64,000 nucleotides of DNA from assembly GCF_001665785.1 (NCBI RefSeq), contig NZ_LZSO01000012.1, forward strand, positions 372,001 to 436,000. The letters run 5' to 3'. This stretch comes from Mycolicibacterium peregrinum (GTDB lineage: Bacteria > Actinomycetota > Actinomycetes > Mycobacteriales > Mycobacteriaceae). Below are positions 35,032 to 44,372 of the stretch, in pieces. A program made the translations under genes and the position numbers. The notes under the pieces were generated by a model, which did not search any database, was not told the origin of the DNA, and saw only the letters and a list, made by a program, of their open reading frames with translations. The stretch's first letter is position 1. Each line of letters starts with the position of its first letter.

Positions 35032-35865
35032 ATGAGCGCCGCCGAAGTCCTTCGCGTTATCGATACCTGGCCCGTCGAGACAGCAGCTGCGGCAGTGGTC
35101 GGGCCCTCGGGCGTGATAGCCGGCCATGGCGATCTCGATAAACCCTTCACGTTGGCCTCGGTGACCAAGCCGCTCGTGGCCCGCGCCGCGCAGATCGCGA
35201 TCGAAGAGGGCGCGGTCGAACTCGACACCCCGGCCGGCCCGCCGGGGTCGACGATCCGGCACCTGCTGGCCCACGCCTCGGGTGTGTCGATGCGCTCGGC
35301 CGAAGTGCTCGCCCGGCCGGGGCAGCGTCGGATCTATTCGAACTACGGATTCGAACTGCTGGCGCGTGCTGTCGAGAGTGCCGCCGACATCGAGTTCGCC
35401 GGCTATCTGACCGAGGCGGTCTTCGAGCCGCTGCAGATGGCCAAGTCCACTCTGTTGGGCGGGACGCAGGCGGCCGGGTTCGGCGGCGTGTCGACCGTCG
35501 CGGACCTGGCGGCATTCGCCGGTGAGTTGCTCCGCCCGGCACTGGTGTCGCAGCAGCTGCACGACGACGCGGTGACGGTGCAGTTTCCCGGGCTCGACGG
35601 AGTGTTGCCGGGGTTCGGGGTGCAACGGCCGAACGACTGGGGCCTGGGCTTCGAGCTGCGCGACGCCAAAACCCCGCACTGGACCGGCTCGGCAAACTCT
35701 GCGCGTACGTTCGGTCATTTCGGCCAGTCGGGGACGTTCCTATGGGTCGATCCGGCCGCTGACCTGGCCTTGGTGGTGCTCACCGACCGCGACTTCGGGG
35801 ACTGGACCTACCCGCTGTGGCCTGCGATATCTGATGGAGTGCTGAGAGAAAACGGGACACACTAG
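35032..35865 (+). CDS. Serine beta-lactamase-fold hydrolase (Rv2257c-like)
   Basis: A 277-residue beta-lactamase/class C-esterase-type protein. The SxxK is SVTK (Ser43, Lys46) and the YxN is YSN (Tyr102, Asn104), both present. There is no signal peptide, so it probably acts in the cytoplasm and is not a cell-wall transpeptidase. I chose the ATG at 35032; a TTG nine bases earlier is an alternative. Homologues lie at this position in M. tuberculosis. Confidence 0.78.
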   Translation: MSAAEVLRVIDTWPVETAAAAVVGPSGVIAGHGDLDKPFTLASVTKPLVARAAQIAIEEGAVELDTPAGPPGSTIRHLLAHASGVSMRSAEVLARPGQRRIYSNYGFELLARAVESAADIEFAGYLTEAVFEPLQMAKSTLLGGTQAAGFGGVSTVADLAAFAGELLRPALVSQQLHDDAVTVQFPGLDGVLPGFGVQRPNDWGLGFELRDAKTPHWTGSANSARTFGHFGQSGTFLWVDPAADLALVVLTDRDFGDWTYPLWPAISDGVLRENGTH

Positions 35866-35978
35866 CGCAACACTGGCCACACAGGGCACAATAGACACGC
35901 GCGGCACACACAACTGCATGCTCGATCGGAATACCAGGTCGTTGGGGAAGACGTCCCTCGTATTCGAAGGAGTAGCAG

Positions 35979-36491
35979 ATGCGTGCGTCAAACCAGTTCG
36001 CCGACGCGGCGACAGGCGTGGTGTATGTGCATGCCTCACCCGCGGCGGTATGCCCGCACGTCGAGTGGGCGTTGTCGTCGACCCTGTCGGCGCGGGCGAA
36101 CCTGAAGTGGACCCCGCAGCCGGCCATGCCTGGCCAGTTGCGCGCGGTGACCAACTGGGTTGGGCCCGTCGGCACCGGGGCGCAGTTGGCCAATGCCCTG
36201 CGCTCCTGGTCAGTGCTGCGCTTCGAGGTGACCGAGGACCCCAGTGCCGGAGTGGACGGGCACCGCTGGTGCCACACCCCCCACCTCGGTCTGTGGAGCG
36301 GTGCGATGAGTGCCAACGGCGATGTGATGGTCGGCGAGATGCGGCTGCGCTCCCTCATGGCCGGCGGCGCAGACATGCTGGCAGCCGAACTCGACACCGT
36401 GCTGGGGACCGCATGGGACGAGTCGCTCGAGCCGTACCGCAACGGCGGTGACGGCGCCGAGGTGTCCTGGCTGAACAGGGGCGTGGGGTAG
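35979..36491 (+). CDS. DUF3145 protein (Rv2256c-like)
   Basis: A 170-residue protein matching DUF3145, a family limited to actinobacteria, with conserved PHVEWALSS near residue 26 and CHTPHLGLW near 97. The ATG follows GAAGGAG. No enzymatic motif is visible. The order with the upstream hydrolase is the same as in M. tuberculosis. Its stop is four bases from the convergent secreted-protein gene. Confidence 0.82.
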   Translation: MRASNQFADAATGVVYVHASPAAVCPHVEWALSSTLSARANLKWTPQPAMPGQLRAVTNWVGPVGTGAQLANALRSWSVLRFEVTEDPSAGVDGHRWCHTPHLGLWSGAMSANGDVMVGEMRLRSLMAGGADMLAAELDTVLGTAWDESLEPYRNGGDGAEVSWLNRGVG

Positions 36492-36495
36492 TTCG

Positions 36496-37020
36496 TCAGC
36501 TACGCGCCCAGAGGCAGTAGCCGCTGAGCTTCGTCGTGAACATGTGGTCGCTGACCTCGATGGTCAGCGACTGGCCCGGGTCTGCCCTGAGTGTCTGCGG
36601 CTCCGACGTCCTGCCTGCGCCCAGGACATCGACAACTTCGGCGCCGCAATGGGCCTCGGCAGTCTGCGGGGTCCCTGTCCAGGTGCCCGCCCGGGCTTCC
36701 GGGTTTCGCCTGCCCTGCCCGTGCAAGATCACTTGGGGCCCGGTGGTCAGCCAGCGATCCGACGAGGGATAGGGGCCGCCGAACGTCTGCCAGGTCCCTG
36801 CCGTGCACTGCAGCAGACGCCGGTTGTTGCCGGTCTGTGCGGGGTCAGCCGGAGTCAGTGCCCCGTCCAGGTTCTCGGCGCACGACGAGTCTGGTTGAGG
36901 CGCTGTGATTTCTGACGGGCCCTGCGGCACCGGCTCGGGGTCAGCGTGCGCACAGGCACTCGTGTTGAGTGCGGCAGCCACGGACAGGGCCGCCGCACTC
37001 AACACGAACGTTCGAGACAT
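36496..37020 (-). CDS. Secreted protein of unknown function (Rv2253-like)
   Basis: A 174-residue exported protein with a signal peptide ending near residue 26 (AHA) and four cysteines in the mature part, likely in two disulfides. The C-terminal half has a small beta-rich pattern (QSLTIEVSDHMFTTKLSGYC). The position and size match M. tuberculosis Rv2253. It follows the DUF4185 protein by four bases on the same strand. Confidence 0.7.
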   Translation of the reverse strand: MSRTFVLSAAALSVAAALNTSACAHADPEPVPQGPSEITAPQPDSSCAENLDGALTPADPAQTGNNRRLLQCTAGTWQTFGGPYPSSDRWLTTGPQVILHGQGRRNPEARAGTWTGTPQTAEAHCGAEVVDVLGAGRTSEPQTLRADPGQSLTIEVSDHMFTTKLSGYCLWARS

Positions 37021-37024
37021 CCGG

Positions 37025-39256
37025 CTACACCGAGACCGTCTTCATCGTGGACAGGTCCGTCTGCATCAACCGGACGTTGTAGTCACCCCAGTAGGAAAGG
37101 TTGTAGTACAGGTACTGCGAGTTGTCCTCCACGACATTGCCGTTGGCATCGACCTTGTTGAAGTAATCGGTGCCCGACATCGGGTGGACCATGGGCGCAT
37201 ACATGCCGGTGTTGGACGTCAGGTTGTTGTTCACCAGCGTCGTCGTATCCGACCATTCACCCTGCGGTGAATCCGACACCCGCATCACGACGTTGTTGCC
37301 GCCATCGGTGTAGAGCACGACGTACTTGCCCAGATACTCGTTGTACTGCACCGACATCTCGCTGACATTGCCGCCCGTGGGCAGCCCGCCGACCCAGATG
37401 CCGTTCGCGATCTTGGTGAACAACCCGAAGGTGAAGAAGTCCGCCACCTTGTAGAGCGTCGGCAGGAAATCGGTGCTGCTGGAGCCGAACACCGGAACTG
37501 CCGCCGACGGATCACCCGTCACCCACCGCCCGGCACCGCTGGAATCCTCGCCCGACCAGTACTCGTAGGCGTCCAGGTCGGTGATCTGATCCTTCTGCAC
37601 CCGGGCCACGTACGCCGAACCCTGCCTGCCCGAAGGAGTCCCGTACACGTAGACGTACGGGTCGGTCGGGTCGTCCGACATCACCAGCGCGTTCTGCTGG
37701 AAATGCTCGTCGCCCGGGACATAGGCCGGGCCGGCCCGGAACCAGCCCGACGAGCGCACGGTGTCGCGGTCGACGGTCCAGGTCTTGCCGCCGTCGTCGG
37801 AGAAGGCGATCGCGGAGTAGTTCGTGGTCCAGCTGCCCGGGTTGTCCCAGGTGCGGATCGACATCACCGTGGCGTACTGGCGGTAACCGCCTTCGGCGTC
37901 GGGGTTGTCGATCGCGATGGCCGATGTCGGGATCATCGTGTAGGTCTGTCCGAACAGCCCGTTGAGGCCGCCCGGGTCGTAGATGATCTGCATGGCGCCG
38001 GCCGGGGCGCCCCCGGTCCCGTACCACTGATGAGTCCCGTTGGGGTCGCCGGGATACTGCGCCCCGGCATTGATCACCGCACCGTTGAATTGCAGACCGT
38101 CGGACAGATCGGTGTCGATGGTGCGGAACAGCACGTTGTTGCGCCAGTCGCCCGCCATGCCGGGCTCGCTGTATGTATCACCGAACAGCGTGTAGATGAC
38201 CGGTTTTCCGGTTACCGGGTCGGTGTAGCCGCTGTTCCACATGATGCCCAGGTCGGTGCCCGCGACGTACCAGTGGTCAGTGACGCCGGGGCCGGTGACC
38301 CACCCGAGCTTGGAGGTGTAATTCGCCAATGACGACGGGACCTGAGGCTTGGGTGTCAGAGCATCGGTCTGCACAGCGGCATTGGGGGCAGCGGCCGCCG
38401 TCGGCTGGATCTCGCCCTCGGCTACCACCGACGCCGCATCATTGGCCGACACCACGCGCGAGCCGACCGGATTGATCGTCCGCTCGAATTCCCTTCGTGT
38501 CCAAGCCATCATGGCCCACAAGGCGGGAGACTGGCCAGGTGCGACCGGGCTGTTACCCGCACCGAACGGTGACAGCCCCGCGACGTTCAGCAGGGCCGAG
38601 ACAACCGGAGGTGCGCTGATCTTGGGCGCGGTGGCCGGCGCAGCCGGGACGACGGTCTTCTCCGGCACGACGATGTCGGGGATGGTGGTGATGTCGTGCT
38701 TGCGCTGGGTGATGTTCTCGGCGGCCTCGTTCAGACGCACCACCACCGTGTTGGTGTCGGGGCGTTGCATGCGCTTCGGCGTCGGTGCAGACGCTGCCGC
38801 ATCCGGAGAGATCCGGGTGCTGTCTGTCTTCGTGCTGATGTCGGCCTTGTTGCCGGTCTCGGGGACATTGGTGAGTGTGCCCTGAATCTTGCTCCGGACC
38901 TTGGTAGTCCGGTTTCGCAGCGGGGTGCGTGCGGTGTCCAGGCGGCTCTGCGTCTGCTTGATCGTGTCGCCTACATCATTCAGCCCCGACTCGACGTCCT
39001 TGCGGATCCGCTCGCCGATCTTCGACAGTGCGCCGGACGGAGTCGTGGCCGGCTTCTTGATCGTCGATGGTTTGCTCGGGTTCTTCTTTGTCCCCGAGCT
39101 CGGGGTGGAACCGTCGGAGCTGCCCGCCGTCGATTTGCCGGGATCGCCGGACCCACCGTCGGCCCAGGCGATTCCCGTCCCGGAAGTCAACGCTGTGCCG
39201 ATGCCGAGAGCAACGGCCAGCGCGCCGACGCGGCCGATGTATTTGGTCGATTCCAT
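37025..39256 (-). CDS. Large secreted protein with C-terminal DUF4185 domain
   Basis: A 743-residue exported protein. It begins MESTKYIGRVGALAVALG with a signal peptide (ends near AWA), then a low-complexity Ser/Thr/Pro/Lys-rich region to about residue 320, and a DUF4185 beta-propeller-type domain that fills the rest (VIYTLFGDTYSEPG near 370, and AIAFSDDGGKTW). I chose the ATG at 39256 because it fits the signal peptide. The domain matches the protein at 11902. It is probably a surface glycan-binding or glycosidase-like protein; the family has no proven activity that I know. Confidence 0.75.
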   Translation of the reverse strand: MESTKYIGRVGALAVALGIGTALTSGTGIAWADGGSGDPGKSTAGSSDGSTPSSGTKKNPSKPSTIKKPATTPSGALSKIGERIRKDVESGLNDVGDTIKQTQSRLDTARTPLRNRTTKVRSKIQGTLTNVPETGNKADISTKTDSTRISPDAAASAPTPKRMQRPDTNTVVVRLNEAAENITQRKHDITTIPDIVVPEKTVVPAAPATAPKISAPPVVSALLNVAGLSPFGAGNSPVAPGQSPALWAMMAWTRREFERTINPVGSRVVSANDAASVVAEGEIQPTAAAAPNAAVQTDALTPKPQVPSSLANYTSKLGWVTGPGVTDHWYVAGTDLGIMWNSGYTDPVTGKPVIYTLFGDTYSEPGMAGDWRNNVLFRTIDTDLSDGLQFNGAVINAGAQYPGDPNGTHQWYGTGGAPAGAMQIIYDPGGLNGLFGQTYTMIPTSAIAIDNPDAEGGYRQYATVMSIRTWDNPGSWTTNYSAIAFSDDGGKTWTVDRDTVRSSGWFRAGPAYVPGDEHFQQNALVMSDDPTDPYVYVYGTPSGRQGSAYVARVQKDQITDLDAYEYWSGEDSSGAGRWVTGDPSAAVPVFGSSSTDFLPTLYKVADFFTFGLFTKIANGIWVGGLPTGGNVSEMSVQYNEYLGKYVVLYTDGGNNVVMRVSDSPQGEWSDTTTLVNNNLTSNTGMYAPMVHPMSGTDYFNKVDANGNVVEDNSQYLYYNLSYWGDYNVRLMQTDLSTMKTVSV

Positions 39257-39381
39257 GACGCTCCGTACCAGTCCACTCCACTCAGAACCCCGACCCAAAC
39301 GAAACGTACCGTGTGCCGTTCACGGTGTCGGGCAAACACGCCGAATCGCCGAGAGTGGGGCGGTACCGCGAAGGCTCGCCG

Positions 39382-40836
39382 TCACCTGATCCGGTAGTGG
39401 GCGGGGTCCGGCGCGGACAACATCCGCGTGAGGGTAGCCCGGTCGAACGGCCACAGGTCGATGGTTCCGGCGTCGGTGAAGTACCACGAATTGCACCCGG
39501 TGTTCCAGACCGTCGGGCCGAGCGCGCCGGCGACTGCGGCATTGAACTCGTCGGTGGCCTCTTCGGTGACCTCGACCTCGCAGAGTTCGCCGTTCTCAAA
39601 CCGCTTGAGCCAGGCCACGATGTAGCCGGCCGTGCACTCGGCTGAGTACTGCAGCGGGATCGATCCCGTCGGTGAGTTCGGGCCGAGCACGGTGAACAGG
39701 TTCGGAAACCCGGGAATTGCCGTCATACGGTACGCCCGTGGACCTTTGATCCACGCCTCGTCGAGCGTGATCCCGTCGCGGCCCACGATGGTCATCGGCC
39801 GCATGTAGTTGTGTGCCCGAAATCCTGTGGCCAGCACCGCGACATCGACGTCGTGGTGCGTGCCGTCGGCGGTGCGGATACCCGTCGGGGTGAACTCCTG
39901 GATGGGATCGTCGACCAGCGTGGCGTTGGGGCGCTTGATGGCGCGGTAGTACGTGCCCGAGACCACCTGTCGTTTACACAGCGGTTCATAGTCCGGAGTG
40001 AGCCTCGCCCGGAGCGTTCGGTCACGGACCTGGGCGGCCAGGCTCCACCGGGCGTAGGACTGCACCAGTTTGCGCCGCCACGAGGGCGTGGTGACGACAT
40101 CGGCGAGGATGTTCGATCCCCACTGCAGACGTCGGAAGAGAAAGTCGTGCCATCCCGGCCGCCGGTGCAGGACCTTGGCGATTACCGACGACTGCCGTAG
40201 CGACATCGGTGCCCACAGGATCCACTGCGGGGATCGAGCGAAGTGCAACAGCGTGCGGGCCTTGGGTTGCAGGGCCGAAACCACCTGCACACCAGTCGAT
40301 CCCGTACCGATCACGGCGACTCGCTGGCCGTCGGTCCTGATGGCTGGATCCCACCGCGCGGTGTGCACGATCTGCCCACCGAAGGTGTCCATGCCGGGAA
40401 TGTCGGGTATCGACGGATGATGCAGCACCCCGGTGGCGCAGATGACGAAATCGGAGGTCAGGGTGTCGCCATCGGCCGTCGTGAGTGTCCACGATGTGGC
40501 GGTGCTGTCGTAACGCGCCTCGGTGACTTCGGTGTCGCACCGCAGATGGGCGTCGAGTCCGAACCGTTCCATGACATCGCGGTGATAGCGCTGGATGTCC
40601 TCACCGCTGGCCCAGATGTGGCTCCAGTCCGGTTTCGGTGCGAACGAGAACTGGTAGATCTGCGACGGCACGTCACAGGTGAGTCCCGGGTAGCGGTTCC
40701 AGTGCCAGACCCCGCCGACGTCCGAACCTTTTTCCAGGATGGTGAAATTCGTGAAGCCGGCTTGCTGAAGCGTGTAGGCGGTGGCGATTCCGGCCATCCC
40801 CGCGCCGATGATGACGATGCGGACCTCGCTGCTCAT
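39382..40836 (-). CDS. Baeyer-Villiger-type flavin monooxygenase
   Basis: A 484-residue FAD/NADPH monooxygenase with an N-terminal GAGMAG dinucleotide motif near residue 9, the BVMO-type fingerprint FGGQIVHTARW (F-x-G-x3-H-x3-W) near 155, and a second GTGSTG motif near 180. Related mycobacterial enzymes include EthA and MymA. It probably inserts oxygen next to a ketone or oxidises a thioether. It is 34 bases downstream of an SDR gene, so an alcohol-to-ketone-to-ester sequence is plausible. The ATG at 40836 is chosen from the motif position. Confidence 0.78.
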   Translation of the reverse strand: MSSEVRIVIIGAGMAGIATAYTLQQAGFTNFTILEKGSDVGGVWHWNRYPGLTCDVPSQIYQFSFAPKPDWSHIWASGEDIQRYHRDVMERFGLDAHLRCDTEVTEARYDSTATSWTLTTADGDTLTSDFVICATGVLHHPSIPDIPGMDTFGGQIVHTARWDPAIRTDGQRVAVIGTGSTGVQVVSALQPKARTLLHFARSPQWILWAPMSLRQSSVIAKVLHRRPGWHDFLFRRLQWGSNILADVVTTPSWRRKLVQSYARWSLAAQVRDRTLRARLTPDYEPLCKRQVVSGTYYRAIKRPNATLVDDPIQEFTPTGIRTADGTHHDVDVAVLATGFRAHNYMRPMTIVGRDGITLDEAWIKGPRAYRMTAIPGFPNLFTVLGPNSPTGSIPLQYSAECTAGYIVAWLKRFENGELCEVEVTEEATDEFNAAVAGALGPTVWNTGCNSWYFTDAGTIDLWPFDRATLTRMLSAPDPAHYRIR

Positions 40837-40870
40837 CGCGAGCCGCCGCAGCCGGGCACCGGTGCCGTCG

Positions 40871-41755
40871 TCATGGCGTCGCCTCGGAATCAGGCTGTGC
40901 GGCATGGTCTTTCGACTGCCGGTCGAGACGCTGCAGGTAGCTGGATCGGCCCCGCACGTCGAGGGCGGTCAGGGCGCGGCGGTCGTCGATCCTGGCACGC
41001 ACCGCGCTCTGGAGTGCCTCGGGTACCAACGCATCCACCAGGGCCCACCCGGGAGCGACCCAACCCGGCACCGAGGTGCGGGCGGCGTGAGTGCGGACAG
41101 TCTTGAGGATCGCGCGCGCGACGTCATCGGGATCCACTGTGGGAAGGCCGTTTCCGAGCTGCACGCCGGAGGTGAGTTCGGTTCGAACCGCCGACGGCAG
41201 CACCGCCGACACGGTGATCCCGGTGCCGGCGTACTCGCGACGTGCGGCCAATGACGCGCCGAGTGCGGCGAACTTGCTGGCGTTGTAGGTCACCATGCCG
41301 GGGATGGGGATCATGCCCGCCATCGACGCGACGTTGACGACGTGACCGCGACCGCGGGCCACCATCGACGGGACCACGGCGCGCATGCCGTTGAGGACGC
41401 CACGAACGTTGACGTCGAGGATCAGGTCAGTGGTGGTCTCCGGTTCGGCGTCGAATGCCCCTAGGGGCATGACCCCGGCGTTGTTGACCAAGATGTCCAC
41501 GCGGCCCGAATCCCGGACGACGTCGGAGACGAAGCTCTCCCATGACGACCGCCGCGTGACGTCGAGGTACGCAGCCCGGCAGCGGGGGACACCGGACGCG
41601 GTCGTCGCAGCCACATCGGCATCGACATCACCGATCCATACCGTGGCGCCGCGGGCCGAGAACAGCTCAGCGGTCTTGGCGCCGATGCCGCGCGCCCCGC
41701 CGGTGATGATCACCACCGCGCCGTCCACCGACGCCTGGCGCTGTGAAAACCGCAC
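40871..41755 (-). CDS. Short-chain dehydrogenase/reductase
   Basis: A 294-residue SDR with TGGARGIG near 18-25, NNAG near 90-93 and an active-site YNASK. It starts at a GTG (41755) after GGGGAGG. It precedes the monooxygenase gene on one transcript and diverges from a TetR gene that probably controls it. The C-terminal extension after residue 200 resembles mycobacterial SDRs of hydrophobic substrates. Confidence 0.83.
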   Translation of the reverse strand: MRFSQRQASVDGAVVIITGGARGIGAKTAELFSARGATVWIGDVDADVAATTASGVPRCRAAYLDVTRRSSWESFVSDVVRDSGRVDILVNNAGVMPLGAFDAEPETTTDLILDVNVRGVLNGMRAVVPSMVARGRGHVVNVASMAGMIPIPGMVTYNASKFAALGASLAARREYAGTGITVSAVLPSAVRTELTSGVQLGNGLPTVDPDDVARAILKTVRTHAARTSVPGWVAPGWALVDALVPEALQSAVRARIDDRRALTALDVRGRSSYLQRLDRQSKDHAAQPDSEATP

Positions 41756-41791
41756 GTCATGCCTCCCCTGAAAGTCGTATCACGACCGCTC

Positions 41792-41810
41792 GGATACTGA
41801 CGGTATCCGA
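41792..41810. promoter_or_regulatory. Perfect inverted repeat between SDR and TetR genes
   Basis: CGGATAC-N5-GTATCCG lies 36 bases from the SDR start and 52 from the TetR start. A second pairing GTAT-N4-ATAC overlaps it on the right. It is probably the operator of the adjacent TetR protein. Confidence 0.5.
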
Positions 41811-41862
41811 ATACTTTGAGTTAATTCAATACCCAAAGTCTGCCGCGCTCTATCATCAGCGC

Positions 41863-42498
41863 ATGCCGCGGCTGACCAGGGCTCAACGCCAGGAACAGAC
41901 GCGAGCGGAGCTGTTGCAGGCCGCCAAACAGCGCTTCCTGAGCCACGGGTATGCCGCCACGAGCCTCGAAGACATCGCCGACGACGCGGGCTTCTCCAAG
42001 GGAGCCGTGTACTCCAACTTCGGCAGCAAACCCAACCTCTGCCGCGATGTCCTCGAGCTGATCCACCGCGAGAAGTTCGCCGAGATGGCCGAACTCGCGA
42101 TATCCGATGCCGAGTTGGACACCCGGGTGGAGGCGTTGAGTGCGTGGCTGGAGCGCACCGCGGGTGATGTCGGCTGGACCATGCTCGAACTCGAATTCGC
42201 AGTACTGTCGCGGAACAATCCCGAGCTGGCCCAGATGATCACGGCGTTGCGCAACGAGGCCGCGCAGATGGTCATCGACGTAGTCAGGTCGATGTCTGCC
42301 GAGTTGGGCCTCACCGAAACGCAACTGGTGAACAGCGACGTGGCAGCGAGCCTCGAGGATCTCGGCAGTCTGCTGCTCAGTGCCGGGATCGGCCTGGGCA
42401 TCCAGCGGGCCATCGATCCCTCGGTGCCGGCGCGGCCGTTCACCGACGCGTTCGGGCACCTGGTGAAACTGTTTGCTGCCCTGGGATCACCGAAGTAA
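41863..42498 (+). CDS. TetR-family regulator
   Basis: A 211-residue regulator with an N-terminal helix-turn-helix (ATSLEDIADDAGFSKGAVYSNFGSK, about 29-53). The start at 41863 gives a normal length; the longer open frame upstream crosses the intergenic region. It is followed by an esterase gene 15 bases on and is divergent from the SDR-monooxygenase pair. Confidence 0.82.
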   Translation: MPRLTRAQRQEQTRAELLQAAKQRFLSHGYAATSLEDIADDAGFSKGAVYSNFGSKPNLCRDVLELIHREKFAEMAELAISDAELDTRVEALSAWLERTAGDVGWTMLELEFAVLSRNNPELAQMITALRNEAAQMVIDVVRSMSAELGLTETQLVNSDVAASLEDLGSLLLSAGIGLGIQRAIDPSVPARPFTDAFGHLVKLFAALGSPK

Positions 42499-42513
42499 CC
42501 CGAAGGAGTTTGG

Positions 42514-43548
42514 ATGGTATTACCGGCCGCCGCACTGTCGACCCGACGCCCCAGTCGCAGATCCCGCGCGTGCTACGGCATCGCCCGTCGAACCCTCCTC
42601 GTCCAGGTACGTAGATCGGTTGCCTACCAAGGCAGTCGATCAGTCGAGGACCGTCTCGCCACGATCGGTCGCCGCATCAATGCGCTCGCGCGGCTTCAGC
42701 GGCTTCGTCCGCGGCGGGGGCTGCGGGTCAGCCGGATCACGCTGGGGCACGTCACCATCGAGACCATCCGTACGGTCGAATCGGCACACCGTCCGCTCGC
42801 CGACGGTGCCATCCTGTACCTGCACGGCGGCGGATTCTTTCTCGGTGGCTTCGACACCCACGCGCACGTCGTGGTCGCGCTCGCCCGGCGCACCCAACTG
42901 CCGGTGGTCCATGTCGAGTATCGCCAGCACCCTGATGTCACCGTCGACGAGTCCGTCGCGGACTGTCTGCGTGCCTACCGCTGGCTGTTGGACCAGGGTG
43001 CCGATCCGGCCAATACCGTGGTGGCCGGTGACTCGGCCGGCGGGTTCCTGGCGTTCGCAACTGTTCTCGCGGCGCAGGCGCAGGGTCTGGCTGTGCCTGC
43101 CGGCGTCGTCGGCATCAGTCCGTTGCTCGAGCTCGACAACGAACGCCGCTCCGGCCATCCCAACCATGGCGCGGACCGGATGGGAATCGGACTTGCCCTG
43201 CCGATGATCGTCGGCTGCGTGGGCCCCAAGAACTCCGACGGCCACGCCCTGTCTCCGGTCAACGGGGTGCTCACCGATTTTCCACCGAGCCTGATCATCG
43301 CGGCGGAATCGGAGGCGTTGCGTTGCGATGCCGAACGCATGCATGAAGTGCTGACCGATGCGGGCCGGTCGTGCACTCTCAAGATCTGGCCCGGTCAGCT
43401 CCACGCTTTCCCGGCGTTCTTGCCGTTTCTGCCGGAGAGCCGTGAGGCCCGCGACTGCATGGTCGAGTTCATTCAGGACTGTTTGGGCACCAGCAAGCGC
43501 AGTGCGGCCGGCACCGCGGACACCGTGACCGGCAACGGGGCTGCGTAA
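42514..43548 (+). CDS. HSL-family alpha/beta-hydrolase (LipH-like esterase)
   Basis: A 344-residue esterase with oxyanion HGGG at 104-107, nucleophile Ser174 in GDSAGG, and a C-terminal GQLHAFP histidine. The start follows AAGGAG, seven bases before the ATG. It shares a transcript with TetR. The Arg-rich N-terminus is unusual. Its last 76 bases overlap the convergent diacylglycerol kinase gene, so the extreme C-terminus is an extra tail beyond the catalytic fold. Confidence 0.82.
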   Translation: MVLPAAALSTRRPSRRSRACYGIARRTLLVQVRRSVAYQGSRSVEDRLATIGRRINALARLQRLRPRRGLRVSRITLGHVTIETIRTVESAHRPLADGAILYLHGGGFFLGGFDTHAHVVVALARRTQLPVVHVEYRQHPDVTVDESVADCLRAYRWLLDQGADPANTVVAGDSAGGFLAFATVLAAQAQGLAVPAGVVGISPLLELDNERRSGHPNHGADRMGIGLALPMIVGCVGPKNSDGHALSPVNGVLTDFPPSLIIAAESEALRCDAERMHEVLTDAGRSCTLKIWPGQLHAFPAFLPFLPESREARDCMVEFIQDCLGTSKRSAAGTADTVTGNGAA

Positions 43549-44372
43549 TCCCCGTCGGCGTAGGCGTTGATCCCTGGGCATTCCACGTGGATTGTCTTGG
43601 CCCGCTTGGTGGTCACCTCGTCGAGCTCGACGTGGGTGCCCTTGAAGACCGTGGGGAACAAGCGGATCAACCTGGTGCGCGATGCCGAGGTGATCATCGT
43701 GACGTCGAGCAGTCCGTCCGAATGGTCGGCACCCGGGCAGATCAACATGCCGCCGCCGTAACTGCGGGTGTTGCCGAACGCCGCCAGGGTGAGGTCGGTG
43801 CGGATCTCCGGGCCGTCGTCGAACGTGAGCCGGAACGGCAGTAACCGTAGCTTCGAGATCTCCGCGACCATCGCCACGTTGTAGCGCATCCGGCCGTGCG
43901 GCCACCGCATCCGGTTGGTCCGGTCGCTCACCAGCGAATCGAACCCGGCGGCCATCACGGTGCCGAACCACTTGACCGTGCCGGCGGAATCCTCGATGTG
44001 ACCGAGGTCGACCGTCTCGGTGTGGCCGTCGGCGATGACGTCGGCCGCGGCCTCGGGATCTCCTGTCGGCAAGCGATATTCACGTGCGTGGTCATTACCC
44101 GTCCCGGCAGGGACGATGCCCAGCGGGACTTCGCCGGTGGCCAGCGCCTGCAGGGCCAGCGAGATCACCCCGTCGCCGCCGACCACCACGAGGGCGTCGG
44201 TGCCGCGGTCGAGTGCCTCGTCGACCAGGCGGCGGGCGTGCGCGGCGTCGGTCCCGACGATGGCGCACACGTCGATGCCGCGCCGCTGGAGCTGAGCGAC
44301 CGCCCGCTCGGCAGCATGCGGCGCATTGCCATGTCCCGACAGGGGATTGGTCAGGACGGTGACGCGATTCAC
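43473..44372 (-). CDS. Diacylglycerol kinase-type lipid kinase (Rv2252-like)
   Basis: A 299-residue DAGK-catalytic-domain lipid kinase with GGDG (VVVGGDGVISLALQAL near 65) and GTGNDHAREY near 92. M. tuberculosis Rv2252 phosphorylates diacylglycerol and feeds phosphatidylinositol mannoside synthesis. The GTG at 44372 overlaps the oxidase stop (GTGA). The 3' end overlaps the esterase gene on the other strand. It probably recycles diacylglycerol to phosphatidic acid. Confidence 0.85.
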   Translation of the reverse strand: MNRVTVLTNPLSGHGNAPHAAERAVAQLQRRGIDVCAIVGTDAAHARRLVDEALDRGTDALVVVGGDGVISLALQALATGEVPLGIVPAGTGNDHAREYRLPTGDPEAAADVIADGHTETVDLGHIEDSAGTVKWFGTVMAAGFDSLVSDRTNRMRWPHGRMRYNVAMVAEISKLRLLPFRLTFDDGPEIRTDLTLAAFGNTRSYGGGMLICPGADHSDGLLDVTMITSASRTRLIRLFPTVFKGTHVELDEVTTKRAKTIHVECPGINAYADGDYAAPLPVTVSAVPAALRLLVPKQS

